Assembly: GCA_028274465.1 (NCBI GenBank)
Contig: CM051458.1
Coordinates: forward strand, 104,734,855 to 104,798,854
Source of the DNA: Plantago ovata
Taxonomy: Eukaryota; Streptophyta; Magnoliopsida; Lamiales; Plantaginaceae
Length of the DNA stretch: 64,000 nt
Reading direction: 5' to 3'
Part shown: positions 15,331 to 26,685 of the stretch, piece by piece
Numbering within the stretch: the first letter of the stretch is position 1
How the letters are laid out: each line of letters opens with the position of its first letter
The notes under the pieces: generated by a model
Databases searched by the model: none
What the model was told of the DNA's origin: nothing
The model's input: only the letters and a program-made list of their open reading frames with translations
Position numbers and translations under genes: made by a program

Positions 15331-16735
15331 AAATAAATAATTTCAGATTGACCCCTTAACTAATTGCCTCTACTCTACTTAGAATGGCCCAGGTTTAAGT
15401 TCAATATTATAATTCTAACCTATAAACTCTCTCATCTAACCACCCAACTTACTTCAAATTACATAAAAACCCCAGTACAGCAGCCTACAGTACTATGCTA
15501 CACTTTAAGAATAGTCTTTGCCCATTTTGGTTTATTAGAGTTTGGTAGATTGGTAAATTGGTAGATTACATTGCTAATTATCTTTTGCTGATACAGTATT
15601 GATTTCATCATTTTAGTCAAAAAAATACACATCACATAAGCATGATAACTAATAAATTCAATGCAAATCTATATCTCCTACTCATATACTACATGCTTCA
15701 CTATTTCTAAGGCATGCCAAATCTCAATCAGACATACTAGTAGTAGTAGTTATCTTTTACATCCGCCACATGTTCAACTTCTTTGCATACTGAGGGGAAA
15801 ATATTGTAATTTGCTGCTCTGCTGCAATTTTCGGCTACTGGGATGAGATAAATTTGAGTAGGTAAATTAAAACATAGAAACTAGTAACAAAAAAAGGCCT
15901 CAAGCAATTCTCAACAATCATCCCATGGAAACCGAGGATTCTGCTCATGACCGTAACGGATATATGTGATAATGCAGTGTACTGCTCGAAACAAATTCAT
16001 ATACCAAGATAGGATTGTACTCTCCAAAAACATCCCAATAATTTCATCTGAGTCAAGAACTTCAAGAAGCCAAATAAGAAGATACGTGCTGAGTTCCTAC
16101 CTGCTTTTCTCTGGAAAACAGGTTAGAAACAATTGACACATTTGGTGCTTACAATGAAGAACAATAAAATGATATGGTGTTGCCTTTTCTTTTTGAAACA
16201 CATGTTCAGTTTTCAATTTAATTCCATATAGGATCGAACTGATCTTATTTTAGTACTAAAACAGCTATCCCAGTTGTGAGTTGTCTTTGACAATTCACTA
16301 TATATGCTGATGCAAAGGTGAATACAGATTCAATGTTTTGATTTTTAAGTCTCAAGTAAATTATTAATTATGTTTCAAGAGAAAAGTTTCGATTAGTTTG
16401 ACAACATGCTGAATTTGTCAACATCCTTCATTTTAGTCTCAGAAAAGTATATGTGCTGCTAATATTACATCCTTCATTTGACGACATACTGAAAATACAG
16501 TATATGTGCTGCTAATGTTACATCTGACAAATTTCATCACCACATGGAGATCACTAATGAAAGCTGGGACACGAAAACATTGCTGGATTAAGTGATTACT
16601 ACTCAACCAAAAAAGTAGCAGAATTATTATGAAACTAACATAACGGAATAATACAACAGGAAGTTAATAGTACTATAAAAATTTTCTGGAAATAGAAAGA
16701 ACTTGTTCTGCCTAATTATATTGTTACTAGCTATA
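15331..16735. other. No gene seen
   Basis: AT-rich spacer. A direct repeat (GTATATGTGCTGCTAAT) occurs at about 16448 and 16501. Open frames at 15364-15564 and 15661-15846 show no family features. Confidence 0.5.
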
Positions 16736-17295
16736 TCAAGCCTCATCCGTGAAAGGCGATACTAAGCTTTTGACGTAGACACTTACTCCAATAATGTTCC
16801 AAAGTTCTTCTCCTTCAATCCCTTCAATGACACATTTTTTAAAGGAATTGGTTTGGGATAAAAAACAATTATCCAAGTTCTGTCCAAGGCTTGGACGTAA
16901 CTAGGAACCATCAGAATTTCACCATTGGGCATTATAGACACCGGCCTAAATTCACTTGAGAATTTCACCATTATTGCATTATAGACATCATGCAATAACG
17001 AGTTCAAAGAGAAGCTCTTTAGGCTATCATGACATTGTGGTCCATAATATTTTGTGGTATAAAAAATAATATTGTGGTCGATAAAATTTTGGTGTTTTAT
17101 CACAAAATCTAATTGGGATTGAATGAATTGTTTGTTGGAGATCAAACCGCACCATTGTTTCGAAACACACCTGAACTTTAAGAGAGATTTAAATGGCAGC
17201 CGTAACAAGATTTCAATGATCAAATCTTCAGGGATCATGTTATGACAGGAAACTCGATGACGCTTGCAAGTTTTAATGCTGTCGTCCGGACCCAT
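16736..17295 (-). pseudogene. F-box protein with internal deletion, copy 3
   Basis: An open frame of 170 residues runs 17295-16783. The N-terminus has a well-preserved F-box ([20 protein letters not shown], about residues 20-39, then [17 protein letters not shown]). After residue ~64 most of the F-box-associated domain seen in copies 1 and 2 is missing. The reading resumes near the C-terminal part ([11 protein letters not shown], equivalent to NGGGEILM in copy 1). The conserved tail ([17 protein letters not shown], stop at 16736-16738) is out of frame, so the open frame ends early at GTLLE. A truncated F-box-only protein could still be made and bind SKP1, but the substrate domain is largely gone. 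Probably a pseudogene. Confidence 0.75.
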
Positions 17296-17361
17296 TAGAT
17301 TGGTTTTAGTCGAACAGGTTCTTGATGTTCTTTATTCTATAAAGCACAGAGGTTTGACCTA

Positions 17362-17370
17362 TATTTATAA
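17362..17370 (-). promoter_or_regulatory. TATA box candidate for F-box copy 3
   Basis: The minus strand reads TTATAAATATAG about 70 bases upstream of the start codon at 17295, a normal plant TATA position allowing a short 5' UTR. Confidence 0.4.
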
Positions 17371-17721
17371 GAAGGAACCGATTCTAGCTATAGAAGGGAT
17401 TTAGAAATCAATTAGGATTAGGAATAAGATTATAGTTAATATTATAAATAGAAAAGGAAAAAAAAAAACTCTAATTATGACATTGAAATCTTTTTTCCCC
17501 GCAATCTGATAATTTTGGACTGTCATTCTCGACTAAAAGTTTTTTTTTTTTTTTTAAACCTACAAATATTTCATTAACTCCTAATTTAGATAAACGTAAG
17601 ATATAACATAGGATTCGGTTTATACTCATGCTACTCAACTATTACCGTACTATTTCCGCAACATAAGATTTGGTCATATCATTAAATTAAATGTACGTAC
17701 AATGCTAACTCAAGAGCAGTA

Positions 17722-18408
17722 CAAAGTTGCCCCCTTTCTAATGACTATATTTCTTTCATGAAAGATATACTCGAGGATGATTTAGGACTGTCTTGGTTTC
17801 ATTATCTACTCTTTTGAGGCTGCATATGTGAGCACAATGGTAGTACATTACTGTAATTCTCTAATTGTTCTTGCTTAATTTATCACAGAGATATGGACCA
17901 GTTATATCTACCATCCCACAACAGCTTTCAAGGGTTCAATTCAACATGATCCATCAATAGATCTGTTGGTTGTTTTGTGGCGATCGAAAATCCAATACAA
18001 GTAGCAGCAGCCTTCAGTTTGGATAATCTGACAAGACTGAGATTCAACTTCGGAGTAAAACTCGTGTGGAAAAGTCTGCTTATAATCATAATAGACTATT
18101 ACTACTTTCTTAGATTAGACCAAACTCTCAACTCCTTTGTGTTATTCATCTCCGTCTAGTTAAACTCATGTCACTCTCCTTTCCGCATAAATACTTGACA
18201 TAGCTATAATTTATCTTCCTGACTGTTCTGGATTCCTGACTGTTCTGCATTACTGTGTTAGTTGTGAAATCGTGTTTGTTTTGGCCTTTGAAGCTGTCAA
18301 GTGTAAATGTAGAGACTTTCGAAATCTAATGTCAATGTTTGGTGTTGATTTTACTTTACCACACATAATTAGATGCCATTTTCAAACTGTTGAGTTGATT
18401 ATGAAACA
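17722..18408 (+). pseudogene. Truncated CFIS2 copy (last intron, exon 7, 3' flank), copy B
   Basis: Direct-orientation duplicate of 4487-5165. Exon 7 is at 17889-17960, open and still encoding RYGPVISTIPQQLSRVQFNM to the stop, with an AG acceptor before it. No upstream CFIS2 exons exist here, so it cannot be expressed as CFIS2. Differences from copy A are scattered substitutions and small indels, indicating moderate age. It is followed within about 60 bases by an F-box 3' fragment, whereas copy A is followed by the NLR and then an F-box gene. Confidence 0.9.
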
Positions 18409-18469
18409 AAGAGATGTGATTATAAAAAGTCTATTGATAAAAGCAAATTGAGATGAAGAATAGTATTAA

Positions 18470-18560
18470 GTTATGATACTAAGCTTGGCTTATAGACACC
18501 GATTGCCGCGTTGCAGTGGACATCTCCAAGTCGAGGGGTTCTGGAGTTGATAGCGTTTAA
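18470..18560 (-). pseudogene. F-box gene 3' fragment, copy 4
   Basis: The minus strand reads AIGVYKPSLVS then stop, matching the GVYCQSLVS / GVCFQSLVS tails of copies 1 and 2. The matching 3' flank (CTCTACAAAGTGAACTTTTT...ACTCTCAT) follows to about 18690. Nothing further 5' of the gene survives. Confidence 0.75.
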
Positions 18561-18959
18561 GTTCTCTGTACTTGATACGAGTATGAAGTTAAGTGGGCTA
18601 TTCAGAGCTTGTTAAAATGCATGTAAATACAGCAAAATTCTCTACAAAGTGAACTTTTTTATACTCTCATAGTAATCTCGTAAAGAGCATCACATGATCA
18701 AACAGTTGCATCACTTGAATCAGTTCTTGAATTAGATGCGATAGTGAATTAGCTGTTTCTCTTCCTGCAACAAAACAATCAGTTCAGGAGATAACCATTA
18801 ATACAGACATGCCATATTAGTAAACATCTAGAAAGTTCATTCGCATGGAGAACATTTGCAAGCCTCGACTTTCTGTCCATACGCAGATAGACGGTTGTAC
18901 CTGTGCATCAGTCCAGCAAATATCTACCAAGATGAAAAGATGCACCAAAATTCACACTA

Positions 18960-19400
18960 ATAACAGCATAGCCTCTTACAAGTCACGACTTCAAGTCCAT
19001 CAACTGTTAAATCACTACGAAACATGCCTTCAGGATATGAGAACTTGTGCCTTTGGGACAAGACATTCACGATTCTTCCTTCCTGACTATTTTCAAGAGC
19101 GGTTTTCTTCATGGCATCCAACATCAGGTTTGTCAAAAGGAATGGCCAAACGCAACCAACAGTTTACATTGAATTCTACATGCACGCACGTCTCTTCTTA
19201 TACCAATGTGGTCCGTTGCAAACTGTAACTCTATGTTATCCTTCGAAACCATGAATGGAGTTACCATCGATAAAGCGAACTCCACGAAGTGCAAGTACCC
19301 TTGAGGTTTCTACTCCAATGCCACTCGAAGCTCCTATTACATCACTGATATGATCCTTTGCAACTCTCACTAAAATCAATTGTTGAAACATAAATGGTGC
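18960..19400 (-). pseudogene. Short-chain dehydrogenase/reductase pseudogene (TIC32/retinol-dehydrogenase-like)
   Basis: Three separate frames on the minus strand reproduce family landmarks in order: the Rossmann glycine motif GASSGIGVETSRVLALRGV (about 19335-19270), FATDHIG (~19215, equivalent to FATNHLGHFLLT), then [20 protein letters not shown] and [20 protein letters not shown] (about 19130-19010). Stops and frame changes separate them, and the YxxxK active-site region is not found. Live members are NAD(P)H-dependent oxidoreductases. The 127-codon plus-strand frame at 18845-19228 is the antisense of this and not a gene. Confidence 0.75.
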
Positions 19401-19404
19401 AACT

Positions 19405-20066
19405 GCTCTCTGGGAAGGAGGGAGTATGTCATATCAAGTAAGAGACACCCCATATATAAGTTATTCATATAAATTAATATTATTTGGTGTATTTAGTATT
19501 CTACCACATCACTCATTATTACTTACGGATATAGGTTAATTATCTACATGTTGAATGAACTTACACCAATAAAGTTTACTTTTATGGTAATATAAGTTGG
19601 TTTAATGTTAGGTAACCTCAATCTATGCAATATCTTTCCATTTCAAAATGTTGATTATTTTAATAAAATCTGTGTTAATTGTAAATTCGAAAAAAATAAT
19701 TATTATATTTTTATAATATAATATTATAAATTACTTTTGCAGTGGAATTACATTTTAAAAGTTTGACCAGAAGTTTGGCAATTGGAAGTATAATGCATCA
19801 CGTGGTGCATAAAATATGAAGTCCGCCTTTCAATTGTGCCCGCCCCACGAGGCGATCTTCCAATTTTGCAACTTTGAAGGAGTATTGTACGAGTAACATT
19901 TTATTTTTGTTTGATTTGTATGAGAAAATTATGTTGATTATCATTAAATTAGATTTGTTTAGTTATAATTTATTTTTAATTTAGAATAAACTTATTGAAC
20001 TAAAATTCACATTATAATAAATTTAATTCAGTTCAAAATAAATTACATTCAATTTGTTATAGATGA
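19405..20066. other. No gene seen
   Basis: AT-rich spacer. GGGAAGGAGGGAGTATG near 19411 resembles one end of a Stowaway-type MITE, but I did not find the partner end. Confidence 0.4.
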
Positions 20067-20075
20067 TCAAACATG

Positions 20076-20934
20076 GGGTAAAATCCAATTGTGGTAATCT
20101 AGAGTGAGACGTGTCCATTTTATATACTCTAAAGTGGCAAGGTCCAATTTTAGTACTCCAGTGTAACACCCCGTCCAATTTTGACCGAAAATTGTGAGCG
20201 CGTGTAATACACTCTCCGGTGAATTCGAAAATTCCGGCCAAAATAAGAAAAATTGGAGAGGGTATTACACTCTCACAAAAAAAAAAAAACTTTTTTTTAT
20301 AAAAGAATAAAATTTGGCTTAAATTTTTTTTTTAAAAAAGGTGAAATTTTCTATCACTATTACATGAAGTATTATTTTATGTAAAAAAACCTTTAAAAAA
20401 AATAATTTGGCTATAAAAAATAGAAAAAATAAATAAATTTTATTTTAAAAAGGGGAAATTTTCTATCACTATGACATTCTATTATGTAAAAAAAAATCTT
20501 TTAAAAAAAAAATAATTATTTTTGAGAAAAGAATAAAATTTGGCTTTAAAAAGTAGGAAAAAAAATGAAATTATATTTTATATTAAAAAAAGGAAATTTT
20601 CCATCATCTATTACATGAAGTATTCTTTTATGTAAAAAATAAATTCCCCTATTTTTTAAGGCCAAATTTGATTCATTTCTAATTAAAAAAATATCTCTTT
20701 TTCAATTTTTTTTTATTGGGAGTGTGTAATACACTCTCCAATTTTTCTTATTTTGGCCGGAATTTTTGAACTCACCTGAGAGTGTATTACACACACTCAC
20801 GTTTTCCGGTCAAAATTGAAAAAGTATCAAAAATTGGACAGGTGTTACACTGGAGTACCAAAATTTGACCTTGCCACTTTAGAGTATATAAAGTGGACAC
20901 GTATCACTCTAGAGTACCAAAATTGAATTTTACT
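20076..20934. mobile_element. Mutator-type MITE with long terminal inverted repeats
   Basis: 859 bp flanked by a perfect 9-bp target duplication TCAAACATG (20067-20075 and 20935-20943). Terminal inverted repeats of about 220 bp: the left arm (GTAAAATCCAATTGTGG..., CTAAAGTGGCAAGGTC, GTACTCCAGTGTAACACC) is mirrored by the right arm ending ATTGAATTTTACT. The centre (20280-20700) holds three degenerate copies of a unit containing GAAATTTTCTATCACTATTACATG and TTTTATGTAAAAAA. No coding capacity. A 9-bp duplication with long inverted repeats fits non-autonomous Mutator-like elements. Confidence 0.85.
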
Positions 20935-20943
20935 TCAAACATG

Positions 20944-21450
20944 CCTTGGGTCCTATTTGATTCATTCAGAGAAATCTAGTTTTCACTTCACTTTAAATAC
21001 GCGTAGTTCAAAGTTATACGACAATTTAGTTCAATAATTCAGTGTAGATCAATTCAATTTGATTTAATTTAATTCATAATTCATTTAGATGATAAAACAT
21101 CACCCCAAATAAAAAATTGATTCGAAGTTATAACTCTTGTAAAAATCTTCCCTAAGTTGAGGGTAGTTTTCCAAGATGCATATCACACACATTACACCAA
21201 TTTAAGGGGCTAACAATTTGAGCAATTCAGAATCATCATTTATCAAGTGTGCATCTTATCATCTTTTTCTTTTCTTTTTTTTTTTTTAATCAAAAACTTT
21301 CAATCTGATAACAGAAGCAAATAATTCAATTAGATCATTGTACTCTCCATTCTTACTATTAGAAACCATACAACAAGCCCGGGACCAAAATAAAAGTTTT
21401 CCCCTTGCAGTCTATTATTATAACGTGACTAAGTTCGGGACCGAAATTAT
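20944..21450. other. MYB upstream region
   Basis: No gene seen between the MITE and the putative MYB promoter; a T12 tract lies near 21277. Confidence 0.4.
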
Positions 21451-21455
21451 AAAAG

Positions 21456-21463
21456 TATATAAA
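21456..21463 (+). promoter_or_regulatory. TATA box candidate for the MYB gene
   Basis: TATATAAA followed by GG. The start codon is 866 bases downstream, and a donor-like site (CTCTCTGGTAAGC, ~21664) suggests a 5' UTR intron, so the assignment is plausible but unproven. Confidence 0.35.
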
Positions 21464-22328
21464 GGTAAAACACAAAGATTAAAAAGGCCATGAGGCATTT
21501 TCTTTTATAAATAAATTAACAGAAATAAACAATCTTTGTCTTCTCGGGTAAGCAAGGCATGAAATCAGACAAAACGGAAGAACAAAAAACACATGACCTT
21601 GTATAATTCATTTCAATAAACCCACCATTAATTAGCCACCATCTATTTCTTCTTCACTACTCTCTCTGGTAAGCTCCATTTCCTCTCTTTAACTAGTATA
21701 CTATAGTATTATAGCTTAGTAGTAGTATAGTCTAGTATAGTATGTACTATTACATGTATGCATGTATTTTGTATTTAATACAGTACTAATAGTATTTTAC
21801 TTGAATTTCACAAAAGGTGTATCTTACATGGTTTTATGCTAAGGAGGAGGTTATTATTTGGTCTACTTGTCAAAGCTGGGAAACTTTCTTTCTGAAATTG
21901 GTAAAGTATGGTTTTTGTTTTTCTTGATTTTTTTCAAAATTGTTACAGTGAAGGTTTTTGATAGAGATCAATCAAGATGAGTAGTAAATAAGCATTGGGG
22001 AAGTACAAAAATATACTAGTACTAAAATGGGAGAGGGTTTTGCTTTTGCTTGGATGTCTGTGATATGTATGATAAAAAAGTGATGAATATAAGCCAAATG
22101 CATTTATAGTCCAAAGATTCTTCTTCTGCTTCCTCATGCCTTGTCAAATCCATCATATGGCTCCATATCAATATATCATATCAACGTCATATTCATAGCA
22201 TAGCATACCTCTTTTACTTTCTTTATTTCCCTTCAGATAAAGTACATTTTTCTTTGGATTTTGTGGTTAGGGTTGTGTTTTGAAGTGGTTTTTATGCAGT
22301 TTCAGTTTGTGGGTTTGTATTGGAAAAA

Positions 22329-24383
22329 ATGGGGCTAAAGAGAGAGAGAGGAGATAAGAAAGGGAGAGCTCCATGCTGTGACAAAGAAGGGGTGAGGAGA
22401 GGGACTTGGAGTGCTGAAGAAGATCAGATTCTTGTTGACTACATTACTGAGCATGGGATTGGGAATTGGAGAAATGTTCCTGAACTTGCAGGTTGAGTAG
22501 TATTTGTAATCTTTCTTTCTTTATTGTTACTAGTATTATTTTAATAGTATCATGTTTCACATTGTTTTGTCAAAACTGTATGAATGGCTTGAAACTTGCT
22601 TTTTTTTTAGGCCTTCTCATGCTTGATTGCTTATGGTTTCTTGGAGGTTTTACCTTTTGCTTTATTGTTTGAAAGCTGGTTTCACTTTGTTAAAGCAGTA
22701 TAATCTTTACTGTACATATAAACTGAGTATGTTTTGTTGTTTGGATTTTCTGTGATGTTAGAAGAATCATGCATTTCTTCTGTTCCTGCAAGTGCATTTA
22801 CCATATTTTTTCAGTTCACAAGTAAATGCTTGAACTATCTAAGTTTTCTGAAGTAAAGTCTCGATTGCCCTACCTGTGTTGCAACTGGCAAACTCCTTAA
22901 CTCCACAAGTACTTTAAGTTCATGGTCTTGTCGACTTCGGTAACATGGGACTCTTGTACTTATTTTCTAGTGGGACAATTTTGAGAAGTATTTTCAAGAA
23001 GAACATGGCCTAAAAACTGCTATGCATCTCTGATGACGTTTTATATTTCGGTAACATGTCCTGGCTTACTCGTTCTCATTACAGAGAAGCAGAGTTTTTA
23101 GAAACTCTTATGATAAAGTTGTTAACATTGTGAACTGAAATGCTCATCATACATGAAGGTCTAAGTAACTAAGTTCATACTATACTTACTGTTTATTTCA
23201 TGTTTCGGTCCTCGTCTGCAATGTTGTATAACCTGTAATAACTGCTATATGACAGTTGTCAGCCAGTTATCCAGATTGTGCACTAGCTGTTTGGTGTACT
23301 CTTAGATCATGAAGCATTGCATGTTGAACATGGCATATTTTATTGAGCACAGAACTAGTGGTCCTCGGTGTTCCCTTTATTTTCCTTCGGTTTCAGTAAA
23401 ATTAATTGCCATTGCTGAACATTGCATGTTGTAGAGGAGATACTGCTATATGGGCACACTTAGAATTTATGATGGGAAGGTTCTTTTCTATCCTTAGAAG
23501 ATACTATTGGATATGAACTTGCGTAATGAAACTAAAAGGGACCATTTGTTGTTATGTGACTCTTGCAGGCCTTGTCCGGTGTGGAAAGAGCTGTCGACTG
23601 CGCTGGATAAACTATCTCCGGCCTGACATAAAACGTGGTCCCTTTAGTCCTGATGAAGAGAACACCATCATTCATCTCCACAGCACACTTGGAAACAAGT
23701 AATCATATGCCTCTTTCCAACTCCCTATTAACTATTGCTGCAAGTTAACCTGAACATGGGCATTTAGCACCGCTTCTACCGTTCTTATAAATTCCGCTGA
23801 TTAATTCTTCTTTTTGCCGTCTTTCCATAGATGGGCCGCTATAGCCGCCAATCTACCGGGAAGAACTGATAACGATGTCAAGAATTTCTGGAACTCTCAT
23901 TTGAGGAAGAGGTACAAAACAGCTCTCGACCAGCCATGCTGTTCCAATTCAATTGATACGAGGTCTGACACTCCAGTATCTTCCTACATGGCCCCGTTAC
24001 CAACCTATGATCTCAGCACACCACAAAGCAGCCAACAAGAAAGTGGCGATTACTTCATACGCCTCTGGAATTCTGAAGTTGGGGAATCATTTCGTGACAT
24101 GAGCAAGATTCAGCTGAACAATGCTCCATCTCACAGCACTACACCTTCTTCACAAACATCATCGTTAACCAAAGTTGACTCGGCTGATAGGAAAGTGGAG
24201 ATTTTTAGCTGCAAGAAGGAAGTTGAAGACGTGGAGGCTTATCTGGATTTGTCGCATACGTTGGTGTTGGATGATTCTTCTCCAGAAGCAATGATGAAGC
24301 TGCTACTCGATCATCCCGTTGGAGGCAATGATATGGGATTCTTCGAAGATCCCGTTGATTTCTCTACTTATTTCAAAGGTTGA
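22329..24383 (+). CDS. R2R3-MYB transcription factor
   Basis: Three exons, 22329-22491, 23569-23698 and 23831-24383, encode 281 residues. The N-terminus has a basic extension ([12 protein letters not shown]) before the usual GRAPCCDK start. R2 carries Trp at 27, 47 and 67; R3 carries Phe80 and Trp at 99 and 118, the normal plant R2R3 pattern. Motifs include [20 protein letters not shown] and [20 protein letters not shown]. Intron positions within R2 and R3 are those typical of the family. The C-terminus is Ser/Thr-rich and then acidic ([26 protein letters not shown]), consistent with an activation domain. The bHLH-interaction motif of R3 is absent. I cannot assign a subgroup from sequence alone; the sequence does not look like LAF1/MYB18 although the position may be syntenic. 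Acts as a nuclear DNA-binding regulator. Appears intact. Confidence 0.93.
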
Positions 24384-24825
24384 GCTAACTTAGCTAGTGA
24401 AAACTGCGAAACTGGTATCGGATCATGCATATGGAACCTAGAAAGGCATCTTTTTGATGAAGTATACTCTTAAAAGATCATGTAATAGCTGCAAGATGCC
24501 ATGTTGAAGAAGCTGCTTTTGGTAGGGCATGTTTTGTTAATATCTTCCTTTATTAGCATTTTAAGCCCAATTTGCAAACACCAAGATTAGAAAATAAGTT
24601 CAATCAATCTTTCATTACATGAAAAATCTGAAAAGGAAAAAAAAATCCTTACAAAAAGGAAGCAAATTAGTTTTGCACTGACATGTATCTATAACAAATA
24701 CACCAATCATCAATATGCACACATGATAAAGAAGAACCAATAATTCTACACCAAATAATCACACATGACATCATAAATTTAATAAAATTTACAAATAGTG
24801 GTTCAGTTTCAATCCAACATCAGCT
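24384..24825. other. Convergent 3' UTR space between MYB and remorin
   Basis: The two genes converge with 442 bases between stop codons. This should hold both 3' UTRs. No further gene is visible. Confidence 0.6.
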
Positions 24826-26685
24826 TCAGAAAAAGCTAAGCAATTTCTTTGGAGCAGTACCAGTGGCGCGGTATTTCGCTGCTGTTTCCTCTGCTTTGAG
24901 AAGATCTTCCCCGCGTTTAGCTTCAATCATGGCTCGTTTTTCCTCCGCTTTCTTGTGGACTAAAGCCACCTTGTTCTTCATCTTCTCTATGTATTCAGCT
25001 TTCTTTTTCTCCAAATCCTCCTGTTATATGTAAAATGCACGTAAGTCCTCATTTCATCTGCAGGAAATATAATCATGAAATCGAATTAATGAGACTTGTA
25101 TTCGTTACCTCAATCTTCTTGAGCTCGGCTTCCAGAGTCGCCTTCTTGCTGTTCTCCCAAGCTATGACAGAAGATAGTTTCTTCTCAGCCCTGTATACAC
25201 ATTTCAGCAAGTGATGATGAACATTGATACGGTTTCGAGAAAAAGAACTTCAAAGAGAGAAACTAAGAGCTGCTTACTTGTTTTCAGCTTTACACTTCTC
25301 ACTTTCTTCCCATGCCTTGATCAAAGAAGTCCTCTTCTCTGTTGCAACTCTGGCAAGAGAAGCATCTACGGGAACGAAGAAATAATCGCTTTTAGATTGG
25401 TTAATCTTGAAATAACTGAACAGAAAGGGAACATCAAGTCTTGATTATATTTACCTCTGTCAATAGAGCCTTCAGATTTCTTCTCCTCAACAACTTCTGC
25501 TGGTTCTTTTGCAATACATACACACACAATAAGTTTAATAAAGTTAGTTATAGCACTGATTTAACTCAAGGTAAGTGACAAAAACAGTAATATTAACATA
25601 CATGAAAGCACAAAAAGAAGATCCACTGACAGAATATGAGTATCATTTTACAACTAAAGCAAAATGCTTTACACAGCTAAAGGCTCAAGAACAGAACAAT
25701 ACACATTCAACTTTTACTTTTATGTAAAATTTGAAAAATCAAACTGCTACTCAATCCAACTGACCTATTCAAGTTCAAAACAAGTAAAACAATTTAAAAA
25801 AGATGACATGACACTTATAAAAAAAGGTAAATCTTGATTACCAAAACTATTTTTCACCAGGTCCAACAAAATTAGAATATTTCATATCTTAATTCATTAA
25901 CACAACAAATTTCTCATAAATAGCAACAAGAAAACAAACTCTAATATTCAGTATGTTGCAAAAGGCCACAATTTCATGATTATTTTTCCATTTTTACCAT
26001 CAAGTACACTGTACAGTAAGTAGTTGATTGCAAAATTTTCATATCAATTAATGCAAAGCTATTAAATGAATCAGAATCTGTATTTACTTAATATGGCTTG
26101 CCAAAAGTGCTAGGAAACAGAGTAAAACAGGACAGAATATTAGAATAAACTGTAAAAACTAAAAACAACATTTTAGTTCATTCTTTAAAGCTGTTCCTGT
26201 CAACTTATCCATTCCAACTGAACCTGAAGTTATAAACATCTTCATTAACACCGGAGTAGTATTTAAGTTCAAGTTAAACCCTAGGCTTATAAATTCTTTT
26301 CCACAAATTCTTGAGAAAAAATGTTTTTACACTAACTTATTGTATAACTGGTTTCGCCTAGGTTAAATAAGCTACCAACTAGGTCATTTAAGCACCAAAT
26401 GACACTCATACTATAATCGAAATAACTCGAAAAAGAAAAAGTGTGATGAAACATGAGTATATATTAAGAGATGAGGAAATTACTTTCAACAATAGCAAGA
26501 GCTTTACACTCCTCTTCAACCTTCTCCTCGACCGGTGGTGGCTCGACTGGAACAACGCTTTTCTCCTCAGCCATGTCTTTCGAGGTCTCCTCGACCGGTG
26601 GCGCCGCCTCTTCCACCTTTGGAGTCTCCTCACAGGCAGGTGCAGGCACCTCAGGCTCAACCTTCTTGGCTTCCTCTACAGCCAT
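24826..26685 (-). CDS. Remorin (group 1-like, plasma-membrane raft protein)
   Basis: Five exons, 26685-26484, 25505-25455, 25365-25278, 25190-25109 and 25020-24826, give 205 residues. The N-terminal ~85 residues are Pro/Glu/Val-rich and disordered (VPAPACEETPKVEEAAPPVE). The Remorin_C domain follows (about 90-200), with DASLARVATEKRTSLIKAWE, AENKAEKKLSSVIAWENSKK and a coiled-coil rich in Lys/Glu. The terminus GTAPKKLLSFF is the usual membrane-anchoring C-terminal motif, although a terminal Cys found in some members is replaced by Phe-Phe; a Cys occurs in the linker at residue 60. By family knowledge, remorins organise plasma-membrane nanodomains and affect plasmodesmata, virus movement and symbiosis. 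Intron 1 is about 980 bases and AT-rich with no embedded gene. Intact. Confidence 0.95.

Noticed and set aside
18845-19228. 127-codon plus-strand frame
   Set aside because: It lies antisense to recognisable SDR pseudogene blocks, and its own translation shows no family features.
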